A stretch of DNA of 64,000 bases from Triglochin maritima. Lineage: Eukaryota; Streptophyta; Magnoliopsida; Alismatales; Juncaginaceae. The notes beneath the pieces were generated by a model. That model saw only the letters and a program-made list of their open reading frames with translations. It was not told the origin of the DNA and ran no database searches. The stretch covers positions 24,882,201-24,946,200 of the forward strand of contig OY821771.1 of NCBI GenBank assembly GCA_963682175.1, given 5' to 3'. Below are positions 1-10,075 of this stretch, piece by piece; the stretch's first letter is position 1, and each line of letters starts with the position of its first letter. A program made the translations under genes and the position numbers.

Positions 1-808
1 ATCCACACATATATCAAGCATACAACATGGCATAATATCAACAACATGATTAATTTCAGGTCATGCAATATAGTCAAAATATAACAAGAAGTAAACGTGG
101 ATGCACCCGAACTAGACCCACCGCTGGCCGAGCCTACACAAGAGCCAGGCATCCAGGTAGTGACTCGTGCCGCCCTCTAGACCCCAGGGTAAGGTGGTCG
201 GTCAAAGGGCCAAGGTCGCCTGTGGTGACTAGCTAGTAGGCATGTATGCGCTAGGGTTTCCACCCTAGCCGTGCCTAGTCAGGAACTCATGTGCGCGCAC
301 CAGCCGTGCACGGTTGGCCAAGGGAGGGAGGTCTGCCAGGCCACCTTACCATGTGGTAGTCGGAGGTCAGCCACCCAAGCCTAGCCGCACATGTTCATCG
401 GTGGGGGAGGTGTTTGGTCTGGCCAGACATCACCGGATGTCACTGTGGTTCAGCGTCGCCTGGCCAACCACCACCACAAGCCAACAAGGACATGCACGTA
501 TAAGCGCACGCCAATGCTTGGCGCATGGCCGAAAGTGCAGCCCAGCTGCACCTCCGACAACGCTGGAGCTGCCCAACCCCACTTTACTCATTATACTACA
601 AGTGGGCTAGAGGCATACCAAAGGTTTGAAGCAACAATGTGCTCCAAGGTCATCGGAAAGTGATGTTGCACGCTTCTTGCTCCCCTCTTTGCTAGCTTCG
701 CCGGAGATGCCATCTGAAACCGACACTTGATCGCCAGAGAGGAGGGGAGGAGTGAGTTGCTTAGGGGAGGGGTGATGATTGTGTTTGGTGGCTAGGGTTG
801 TAGCCCTA
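1..808 (-). repeat. Gypsy-type LTR fragment G, left part
   Basis: No gene is recognisable here; the short open frames have no family features. The sequence resembles the distal part of LTR E1 (18.7-18.9 kb) in base composition and in phrases about Cys/Pro-poor GC-rich blocks. It is interrupted at 808/6386 by element A1, since the 5-bp CCCTA lies on both sides. The far side, 6386-6889, ends in a TCTTACA-type LTR terminus, so both parts probably belong to one minus-oriented LTR. Assignment is by resemblance only. Confidence 0.4.
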
Positions 809-2192
809 TGTAAGGATCGATGTCCCCTAATTAATCTAATCACTTAGATAATTCTCTAATTGATTCAACATTAAATGCAGAAACAATGAACAATAAACCA
901 CAAGTAGACAAAAGCAAACCACAAAGGACACATAGGTTTTTATAAAGGTTCATTCACCCGCCCACGTCCTCTCTTCCAAGCTCCGCTCGACACTTCGAAC
1001 TCCACTCACGTCTTCACTATCCGCTCCCCGTTCCATGCCGGGAGACAAGACCTTTACAATCTTCAAGTTAGCAAACAACCCTTGCCTAGCTCGGAATCCT
1101 CTTCTCACAATCCGAGAGGGATTCTTCAGGCTTTCACCGGAGCCTTTACTCTTATGAACAACAATGAACTTGAATGGAACAACACTCTCTAGCTTGAGCA
1201 CACTTTGAGTACGATTGAGAATTGATCAAAGGTGTGGAAGTTTAAGCTTGGATTGTAGGATTTGGAGACTTGGGGATTGGGAGACTTCTCTCTAGTGTAT
1301 GAGACAATTTGGAATGGGAGAGTTGTGTAAACAAGGTGTATGGACATCTATTTATAAGCTCCTAGAGAGATATAGCCATTGGGGAAGAATTAGATGAGTT
1401 GTGTGAAAATACACAAATCAGAAACTCAGTATCAACAATTTTGTCCCTCAACAGTCGATCAGATCGAGTTTAATGGTTGATCATTTCTTTAAGAATAAAG
1501 AAACGTTCGAACAAACAAGTGAACGGTCGAACCACTTACGCTTTGACTTAAGTCATCGATCGAACCAGGAAAGGGTTCAATCGACCGATTTAGAGGTTTT
1601 GGACAGGGTAAAGGTATAACGATCAACCACAACTATTGGCTACATTCGATAGAAAATATGAGGCACTTTGGGCTCAAGAAAAGTGTTCAACCGGTCATCC
1701 ATTCTGGGTCAACATTTGACCGGTGGCTAATTGAATTATAGTGGTAGATTGAATTTATATGAATACGACTTTTGTATAATACGACAAAGATAACGGTCAT
1801 CCGAAAATACAGGAACGGTCAACCGAAATGTCAAGGGCGGTCGACCAAAGGAACCTGGAAAATACACTTGGAATGTCTGTTATAATCGGTCGAACAAAGA
1901 ACGCATTTGATAGACCGATTGGCACATGAAAGCAGGGGTTGGTTTTAAGTGATTTTTCGGCTGTAGTTTTGGTGATCTATTGAAGTCCAATTGATGTGAA
2001 ATTTTGTGTGTGACTTCTACAAGGAACATAGTGTGTATGTGAGTAAGTTTTGACTCTTGTATGCTCAAGTTTACACAAGTTCCTAAGACTCAAAATAAAG
2101 GCAAATTGCATGTCTTCAAAAGCTTGATTACATGTCTTGACTACAATTTCATTCTTCCTTGAGTCTTGATCACTTATAGATTTTAGTACAAC

Positions 2193-2233
<41 letters not shown>

Positions 2234-2326
2234 TCGGTGCATGATGTGTGCCACTCTACAATTGATTGTGAATAACAATTGGTTGATTAAATCATCCAAA
2301 CAAAGATTAAGGCCAAAAAGCCAACA
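809..2326 (-). repeat. A1 left LTR (3' LTR on minus strand)
   Basis: This 1518-bp LTR ends in GCCAACA and starts TGTAAGG. A TATA-like box (TTATAAATAG on the minus strand) lies at about 1350-1360, and a degenerate array of CGGTCGA-type motifs at about 1440-1910 sits upstream of it in the minus-strand sense. It matches the right LTR (3090-6385) throughout, apart from insertion F and many substitutions, so the insertion is not recent. Confidence 0.85.
2196..2231. repeat. (TA)n microsatellite
   Basis: An uninterrupted TA run of about 36 bp inside the A1 left LTR. The matching position in the right LTR (near 6290) has no such run, so the run expanded, or was lost from the other copy, after insertion. 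Confidence 0.95.
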
Positions 2327-3089
2327 ATATCCCTTTTTTGATGATGACAACCTATATCTTAATACTTGAAATTTTAAAGTGTAAACTATGCATATAAAAT
2401 GATACCCCTATGGATGTGCATAGTTTTTGTTCAATTAATTCAATTTAAAATTTTTCTCCTCCTTTGATATCAATCAAAATATAAACGATATGATCCTGGA
2501 ATGTCTAATTTCTTCTACCGTTATTTAATGTAATGAATGTGCTTCCCCTTAAGTTTGAAATTCATTATTCTTTACATATTAATATTCATAAGCTCCTCTA
2601 CCAATATGAATATGTCTAACAACTAAGCTCAATAATTCTCCCCTTTTAACATTAATCAAATATTAACATATAAGCATATGATGTTTTTCTTCCCTTAATG
2701 AGATGCTATTGTTGTGGAGCTAAAGCTATGACAATTAAGTATTCATAATCCTATTGGAACCAATTCTAAATGCTTAGGAGGATTAAAGATTGTTACCCAA
2801 CTTGCATTCCTGGATTGTGGTTCGAATTCTCTTTTCGATAGTGTAACCAACCTTCAATTCAACTTTTCAAGCCAAGTTGGTCTTTACTGATCTCCCATCC
2901 TCCTTCAAGTACCTACAAGTATAGACTTAGGTACCCAAACAACTTTGGGTCCTTGAATGTTAACTTTAGGAACCCAAACAATTTTGGTTTTGGAAGCCCA
3001 CACACTTGAGGACCTTTGATTAACAAAATTTGCTTTTCATTCAAAATAGTGTAAGAAACATGGCTTTTAGCATGTGAAGCATTACATCC
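2327..3089 (-). pseudogene. A1 internal remnant with C-terminal gag piece
   Basis: The internal sequence begins next to the LTR with a T-rich tract equivalent to the polypurine tract of A5. About 2913-3080 on the minus strand encodes a decayed version of the A5 gag C-terminus, with a repeated proline-lysine motif of the form PKxxxF...DPKLFGYL. The remainder, up to the primer-binding site, is gone. At 3089 the sequence passes directly into the right LTR through a shared TAA. Confidence 0.7.
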
Positions 3090-6000
3090 TAAGGATCGAT
3101 GCCCCCTAATTAATTTAATCACTTAGATAATTCTCTACTTGATTCAACATTAGATGCAGCAGAAATGAACAATAAAACACAAGTAGAGAAAAACAAACCA
3201 CAAAGGACAACGGGTTTTTTATAGAGGTTCAGCCACCCGCCTACGTCCTTTCTTCCAAGCTCCGCTCGACACTTCTAGCCCCGCTCACATCTTCACTATT
3301 CGCTCCCCGTTCCGGGCCAGGAGACAACGCCTTTACAATCTTCAAGCTAGCGAATAACCCTCGCCTAGCTTGGAATCATCTTCTCACAATCTGAGAAGGA
3401 TGCTTCGGGCTTTCACTAGAGCCTTTACTATTTTGAACAACAAAGAACTTGAGTGGAACGACACTCTCTAGCTTGAGCATACTTTGAGTATGATTGAGAA
3501 TTGATCAAATGTGTGAAAGTTTAGGCTTGAAGTGTAGGATTTGGAGCTTTAAGGGTTGTATAAAACTCAAACCGAACACCCTCTCTTTCTCAACTCTCTT
3601 AGCTAACCCTAACCACAACCCATCTTTCCCTCACCCTCTTTCCTTCCTCCTCAGCCCCGGCAACTCAGGCGACACCTCCGGTGAGCTCTACGTCCGCACG
3701 TAGTCACGAAGGGGAAGTGTCCCCTTCTCCGGTGTTCTTTTTCTTTGAGGTATGCCATCCCTCCCTTGCGTGTAGAGTTAGGAGGTCGGGGTTGTGGGAG
3801 GGGGTGCCAGGGACGCAGGTCGGGGATCGCACGAGGGGTGGCTCTGCTTGCGACCGACCGAAGTTTCTTCGGAGGCGCAACAACACGTGCGCGTTTGAGA
3901 TGTGCATGCGAATGCGTGATCTGTGACACCACAAGGAGGCAGTGGCCATCGGTCGTTGCACCAAGTGGAGGTCGTTCGGCAGCGACGGCGCGACCAGAAG
4001 GCCAGAATCCGACGACCGGAGTAGGCTGGATTTCGGGTTGTCGGGTGGAGGAGATAGGATTGGGATTTTTGCATATATTGATGCATATTAGTTGTAATTG
4101 GGTGGCTTGATTAAAGATTGGTATAATTACATTAATGGTTTTGGTTAACTATGTTAGTATTTGGGAAATTTGCAGAATAAACTCTGAATTTATGAGTATT
4201 CAATTGAATAAATTAATAACTTGATTTATTGCAGAATAAACCATGAATTTAATTATATTGGTTAAATTGATTAATAATTGGATTAATTGCTAGAAAAATC
4301 CTAATTTCAATTGCATTTGAATAAATGAATTATAATTGGGTAAATTACTATTTTTCCCTAAACTTTTGAGAATTGTGAAATATAAGGAAATTTTAGGCAA
4401 ATTTACATTTATACCCCTGTTCTTTGATTTGTGGACTTAGAGCTATAATTTCACTATGTTGCTTATATGGTTTTGTAGTTTTGTTTATTCTTTATTTTCT
4501 TTATACCTTATTGGGGTTGTGGACCCGTGTTTCTAAGGTTAAATTGCTTTTACCCTTGCCTTGTGAGATTGTGAGAATGTGAGAGGTTCGGGAAACCGAC
4601 CGCTCGCCCACGTTGTTATGAGTGGTCATTGGATCGTTGGTCATGGACTTAGTGTGTGGTCGAGTAGCAGAGATGACGTGTGAGGTATGACTAGAGGTTA
4701 GAAATTTTCCCAGTGGTTGTGGCGGTTCGGGAAGGGTCCACCCACGTTGTGACGAGTGACCGTTTGGGAGCATTACTCATGGCTCGAGCATGTGGTCGGC
4801 TCCCGAAGCTGGATGCAGAACTAGTGAGCTCACCAGCGTTGTGACAGGTGACCATTTGGGAGCATTGCTCAAGGGCTCGGGCGCGTGGTTAGAGTAGGAC
4901 GTTGCATTGGGGACCGGATGCGTGGTTTTGTTGAGGGTGCACGCTCGACCTGACTGGGAGAGTGGTCGCCTCGGGACATGTGACAGTTTGTTGTAAGAGC
5001 AGGATGAGTGTTGCATTGGGGATTGGATGCGTGGTGGGGTCGAGGTGTATTCTCAGTTTTGCTGGGCACGTGATTGTCTTGGGACACGAGAACAGTGTGA
5101 CCTGTTAGGGACATCTAGAACTTGTTCTTTGTCGGGTTGGGGTGGTGTACTGGGTCTTGATTCGAGACTTAGGAATGCTTGTTTGTGTGCAGGTGGGATG
5201 CGGTAGGTGCTGGACGCGACTTGGGCTTTGGACGTGTGGACTGGATCTGTTGAGCTCAGTTGTCATGTATATTTCTACTCCCCTAAGTAGTTATGAAGTA
5301 GGATTCAGAGTTCTTGTATTTCCCTTCTGTATTGTACTTTGACTTTGACTTCATGATATGTTTTCATTGAGGGTCTGAGTTGGTTATTGCAGTTAACATC
5401 CCTTTTTTTGCTTCCTTTAGTGTTGTGTCCCGAGTGTGGATTTGGGACATTACAGATTGGGAGACTTCTCTCTAGTGTATGAGACAATTTTGAATGAGAT
5501 AGTTGTGTAAACAAGGTGTATGGACATCTATTTATAAGCTCCGAGAGAGATATAGCCGTTGGGGAAGAATTAGATGAGTTGCATGAAAGATACACAAATC
5601 AGAAACTCAACATCAATAATTTTATCCTCAACGGTCGATAAGATCGGGCTAAACGGTCGACCATTTCTTTAAGAATAAAGAAACATTAGAACAAACAAGT
5701 GAACTATCGAATCACTTACGCTTTAACTTAAGTCATCGGTCCAACAAGGAAATGGTTCGATCAACCGATCTAGGGGTTTTGGCCAGGGTAAAGGTATAAC
5801 GATCGACCCCAACTATTGGTTACGTTTGATCGAAAATATGAGGCACTTTGGGATCAAGAAAAATGTTCAACCGGTCATCCGTTTCTGGGTCAACATTCGA
5901 CCGGTGGCTAATTGTATTTTAGTGGTAGATTGAATTTATACGAATACGACCGTTGTATAATACGACAAAGATAACGGTCATCCGAAAATACAGGAACGGT

Positions 6001-6385
6001 CAACCAAAAGGTCAAGGCCGATCGACCGGTGGAACCTGGAAAATACACTTGGAACGTCTGTTATAATCGGTCGAACAAAGAACACGTTCGGTCGACCAAT
6101 TGGCACAAGAAATCAGGGGTTGGTTTTCAGTGATTTTTTGCTGTGATTTTGGTGATCTATTGAAGTCCAATTGTTGTGAAATTTTGTGTGTGACTTCTAC
6201 AAGGAACCTAGTGTGTATGTGAGTAAGTTTTGACTCTTGTATGCTCGAGTTTACACAAGTTCCTAAGACTCAAAATAAAGGCAAATTGTGTGTATGTGCA
6301 TGATGTGTGCTACTCTACGATTGATTGTGATTAAGATTAGGTTGATTAAATAATCGAAACAAGGATTAAGGCAAAAAAGCCAACA
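3090..6385 (-). repeat. A1 right LTR, split by insertion F
   Basis: LTR sequence runs 3090-3556 and resumes at 5455-6385 (the sequence around ATTGGGAGACTT matches 1274 onwards in the left LTR). It ends in GCCAACA followed by CCCTA. The first two bases of the LTR (TG) are missing because the internal deletion joined at the TAA that follows them. Confidence 0.8.
3557..5454 (-). mobile_element. Solo LTR F, gypsy-type, nested in A1
   Basis: A 1.9-kb block absent from the sister LTR interrupts A1. It starts TGTATAAAAC and ends GGGACATTACA, so it has TG...CA ends. The TGTAATGTCCC start on the minus strand resembles other gypsy-type LTRs here (E1, E2). Around 4590-4900 it holds two to three imperfect units of about 100 bp containing GTTGTGACNNGTGACC. 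No coding region is convincing; the overlapping short frames at 3651-4110 are incidental. A clean target duplication is not visible. Confidence 0.65.
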
Positions 6386-6889
6386 CCCTAGTCATGCACA
6401 CAACTTCCTTTCCAAGCCACACTTGATTACACCAAATCTCTCATGATTGGCTTCCTTTCTTGGCTGAATTTCAATTTCTTAGCTGCTGACGTGGTTGCCA
6501 CCTTTCATGATGACTCCTCAATGCCGACGTGTGCCCACATGTGTCAAGCCTCCACCACATTACCTTCCCTAAATGGCAACCAGAACATTACCTCTCACAC
6601 AACCGCCTGAACCGCCGCCTTCCGGCCGACACCTACCCCTCGCATACTCCCTCTAACAAAGTGCCAACCCATTGTAGTGGAACGCCTCCGTGGCGTGAAG
6701 GCTTTTGGGCTCAACGCCTCCCACAACCTACACAATGCCGGCGCCACTGGAAAGGAAAGTTTCCCCAAAAGGAAACTTTCTCGAAAAGAAAACGAGCATG
6801 CAACACAAGCAAACATACAAAATAAACCACCATACAAGCATAAGAGATAAAAGGAATTTTATTATAATCTCAGGAAAGCGGGTCTTACA
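6386..6889 (-). repeat. Gypsy-type LTR fragment G, right part
   Basis: Continuation of the 1-808 block after A1. It ends GCGGGTCTTACA at 6889, which on the minus strand is a TGTAAGACCCGC LTR start, a common terminus of plant gypsy elements. No coding function is seen. Confidence 0.45.
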
Positions 6890-6921
6890 CCTATCCTTTA
6901 TATGACACAAAATGTTGATAT
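6890..6921. other. Short unique spacer with repeated 25-mer
   Basis: A segment around 6898-6921 (TATGACACAAAATGTTGATAT) recurs with two changes at 8472-8493, on the other side of solo LTR A2. It is longer than a target-site duplication, so a local duplication is more likely. Confidence 0.5.
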
Positions 6922-8451
6922 TGTTAGGATCTATGGCCCTCTAATCGATAGACAAATGTGGAATTAAAAATAATAATCGAAGGATTAACGAAGAGACAAT
7001 TGCAAACCACAAATTCGTCGACACCGGAGTTTAGAGAGGTTCGACACCCACACCCGGGTCGTAGTCCTCCTTGGAAGCCTCGCTCGATCCCTCGAGCCTC
7101 GCTTACGGTTCCACTAACCGATCTCCATTCCGGGCTGAGATCAACGTTGTTTACAACACTGAGCCTTGCGAACAACCTCACCTCGCTCGTGTCTCCTCTC
7201 ACACCCCGAGAGGGAGCTTCCTCGAAGCTTTACAACTTGGTGATTCTTGAATAAAGAATTGGAATCACAATCTAACTAACACTCTACACTTGATCACACT
7301 TGGATATTGATATAGAATTGGATATGCAAGTGGTGAAGTTTAGGCTTGAGTGTTGTGGATTGAGAGCTTGAAGATGGAGAGGATTTGGCTTTGAGTATTG
7401 GATAGATAGGAAGTGTTCAAGATCTCCAAAACCAACAAATGAGGTCCTATTTATAAGCCTTCAAGCTCAACTAGTCGTTTGGGAGTTGGTGGGGAAATGG
7501 ACCAATAGGAATGCAAGATGTGACTTAAGCTCGGGCAGAAATTGTGGTATATTCGGTCGACCGTTATCCAAACAGTAGTCCGAAGAATTGGTCTGAATTA
7601 AGAGCTCGGTTGACTGATTATGTATCGGATCACCGTTCACCAACCTCCAGTAGCTTCTATCTATTTAGCCCTAATTAAGTTTGGTTCACCGAAGTCTATT
7701 CGGTTCACCGTTCTGTGATGGACAGTAAAATTGGTGGGGTTCTGATCTACTCAAGTTTGGTTGACCTTGTACACTTCGGTAGACCGAAGTTAGTGCGGGT
7801 TTTCTGCTGACATTGAGTGGGAAATTGGTTTAACGATAACGATTAAGTGCCACGTGTAAATAGTCGTTGGGCTCCTAAAGCCAATAAGGAATCAGTTGAC
7901 CGATAGGTATTCGGTCGGACAAAATGGAACAAGTCAATTGGGCTCTAGGGACTCAATTCGAAAGCGACCGTTTGAGCAAAGTCCAAAACCGGTACAGGAC
8001 TATTCGGTCGACCGAAGGTGGTTCGGTCTTCCGTTGGGGCAATTCCAGAGAACACCTAAGTTTGACTGGTGAGGAGTATTCAGGTATCCGAAAGGTGTTC
8101 GGTGGACCGAACTAGACAGGATTCCGTTAACCGAAATAGGTTCGGTTTACCGATAAATGACGGGACAAATCCTAGTGCTCAAGTTTACATAAAACTTTAT
8201 GGACTCAATAAATACAAAGTTACATGTCTTGGTCCAAATCTTTGATTACAAGTCTTGAGTCTTGATGTTTTTGTCTCAATGCTCATTTGCTTGATTGACT
8301 TGATCAACCTATTAAGATGATTGCAAGTATACAAATATATATATGCAATGCATGTAATCGTGTTAGCTCACTTTGATTGATTAGGTAGATTGATTAAGAT
8401 TAGTTTAATTAATCATCAAAATTAATATAGATTAATGCCAAAAAGCCAACA
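6922..8451 (-). mobile_element. Solo LTR A2, family A
   Basis: This 1.53-kb LTR reads TGTTAGGATC ... AAAAAGCCAACA on the plus strand. The flanks GATAT (6917-6921) and GATAA (8452-8456) fit a 5-bp target duplication with one change. A TATA-like TTATAAATAG lies on the minus strand near 7450-7460. Upstream of it (7550-8160) is an array in which the arms CGGT and ACCG are kept while the core varies (TCGA, TTCA, TAGA, TGGA, TTTA). There is no internal region, so it is a solo LTR. Confidence 0.8.
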
Positions 8452-8496
8452 GATAAATTGTAATAACTTTGTATGACACAAAATGTCGATATACTG
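8452..8496. other. Spacer between solo LTRs A2 and A3
   Basis: 45 bp containing the second copy of the 25-mer at 8472-8493. It ends in TACTG, the left target duplication of A3. Confidence 0.5.
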
Positions 8497-9374
8497 TGTT
8501 GGCTTTTTGGCCTTAATCTATGTTTTGACGATTTAATCAACCTAATCTTAATTGTGATCATGTAGAGTAGCACACATGTTGCATTGCATATATATTACTT
8601 TGTGCTAACCTCTACAGGTGATCAAGATTCAAGGAAGAAAGAAAATCAAGTCATGACATGTAATCAAGCTCTTTTGAAGACATGTATTTTGTATTTCTTT
8701 GAGTCTTAGGAACTTTGTGTAATTGAGCATACTTGAGCTAAAAACTACTCAAACACACACTAGGTTCCCTATAGAAGTCACACACGAAATTTCACATAAT
8801 TTGGACTTCAATAGATCACCCAAACTTAAACCGCAAAACACTAAACCAAACTATTATTTGTCCAATACATTAGAGAGAAACTCAAAATACTTCAAGCCTC
8901 AAACCTTCCACACTTTAGTCTTAAATCATATTCTCACTCAAGTGTGCTCACGATTAAAGAGTGTTGTTCCACTCCTTTGTTGTGAAAGAAGAAAGAGTCT
9001 TGGTGAAAGCCCAAGACAAAGAGTATAGCTTCGGTGAGAGCCCGAAGTATCCCTCTCAGATTGTGAGAGGAGGAGCCAAGCTCGGCTAGGGTTGTTCGCG
9101 AGCTTGAAGATTGTAAAGGAGTTCTCTCCCGACCCAGAACGGGGAGTGATTAGTGAAGTCGTGAGGGGAACTCGAAGTGTCGAGCGGAACTTGCAAGAGA
9201 GGACCTAGCTGGGTGACCGAACCTCTGTAAAAATCCCCCGTGTTCCATTGTAGTTTGCATATCTCCTTATTTACTTTCTTGTTTGTTTAAATTCCACCGC
9301 ATATCTTTGATCGTTAAACGAATAGGTAATTAGAGATAAAAATGATTATAATTGTAGACCCTCACGATCCTACG
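8497..9374 (+). mobile_element. Solo LTR A3, family A, shortened
   Basis: It starts TGTTGGCTTTTTGG and ends GATCCTACG, opposite in orientation to A1 and A2. The target duplication TACTG is at 8492-8496 and 9375-9379. It is 878 bp against about 1.5 kb in the other copies. The missing part runs from about 8845, where sequence matching the start of the array joins directly to sequence downstream of the TATA box. Both the CGG-N4-CCG array and the TATA box are therefore absent. Its right end lies about 300 bp before the SufB start codon. Confidence 0.85.
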
Positions 9375-9676
9375 TACTGTAATAATGAGTTATGTGTTGA
9401 CATTAGCCAATTAATAAATTAAATTTCTTTCAAAAGAAATAAAAATAAAACATTTGTGTTTCAGTGACATGGATGCAGAAGGCACTGACTGTTATTAAGT
9501 TTTGTTTGACATAAAATTGAAGAGATTAAGTTATTAAGTAACAAAGGAGGACGAAGAATGCAAATATAGTCCTCCCACAAAATTCCGAGCTCCCGAGAGT
9601 CCGAACACCACACGTCCAAATTCTATAAGTACCCCCAAACACCCAAATCTTCCTTTCGCCTCACAAACCAGTCAAC
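9375..9676 (+). promoter_or_regulatory. SufB proximal promoter and 5' UTR
   Basis: This is the only non-repeat DNA between solo LTR A3 and the SufB start codon. A TATA-like TATAAGTA lies at 9624-9631, about 50 bp before the ATG, with an ACGT core (CACACGTCC) about 15 bp upstream of it. The stretch 9640-9676 is C/T-rich, as is usual for plant 5' UTRs. Assignment as promoter is by position and motif only. Confidence 0.55.
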
Positions 9677-10075
9677 ATGTCGTCTTCCTCCCTCTTGCAT
9701 CATCCTCTCCGTATCCCCAATTCCCCACAAACCCTCAAACTCCCGAAACTAGGGCTGGGGTTAGGGTTCCCGACCAAATCCTGGCGGGGAAGGACCTTCC
9801 GGGTCCGGTTGGAGGCGACGCAGACGGCCCCCGACCAGAGCACCGGCGACCCGATCGAGAAGTTCCTGAAGAGAGACTACAAGTGGGGGTTCGTGTCGGA
9901 CTTCGAGTCGAGCTCGATTCCAAAGGGGTTGTCGGAGGACACCGTGCGGCTGATCTCGGCCCGCAAGGATGAGCCGGAGTGGATGCTGAAGTTCCGGTTG
10001 GACGCGTTCCGGCGGTTCCAGAAGATGAGGGAGCCCCAGTGGTCGGATAACAAGTATCCTCCGATTGATTTCCAG
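9677..10075 (+). CDS. SUFB: SufB exon 1 (residues 1-133)
   Basis: Starts at the ATG at 9677, the first in-frame Met after the TATA-like box. It ends at TTCCAG before GTAATT. It contains the transit peptide and the start of the mature protein ([20 protein letters not shown]). The exon is GC-richer than its surroundings, as is common for first exons. Confidence 0.93.

Larger units (their letters stand above)
809..6385 (-). mobile_element. Copia-like LTR retrotransposon A1, internally deleted
   Basis: Two LTRs of family A flank a 0.76-kb internal remnant. On the plus strand the outer ends read TGTAAGGATCG (809) and AAAAAGCCAACA (to 6385), so the element runs on the minus strand (TGTTGGC start). 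The 5-bp target duplication CCCTA is present at 804-808 and 6386-6390. The internal part keeps only the 3' side: a purine-tract side at 2327 and the C-terminal gag remnant. The primer-binding site and most of gag are deleted, and the right LTR is split by solo LTR F. Confidence 0.85.

Noticed and set aside
3651..4110. Overlapping frames on both strands in LTR F
   Set aside because: Several frames are open at once in a GC-rich LTR segment and none has a family motif.
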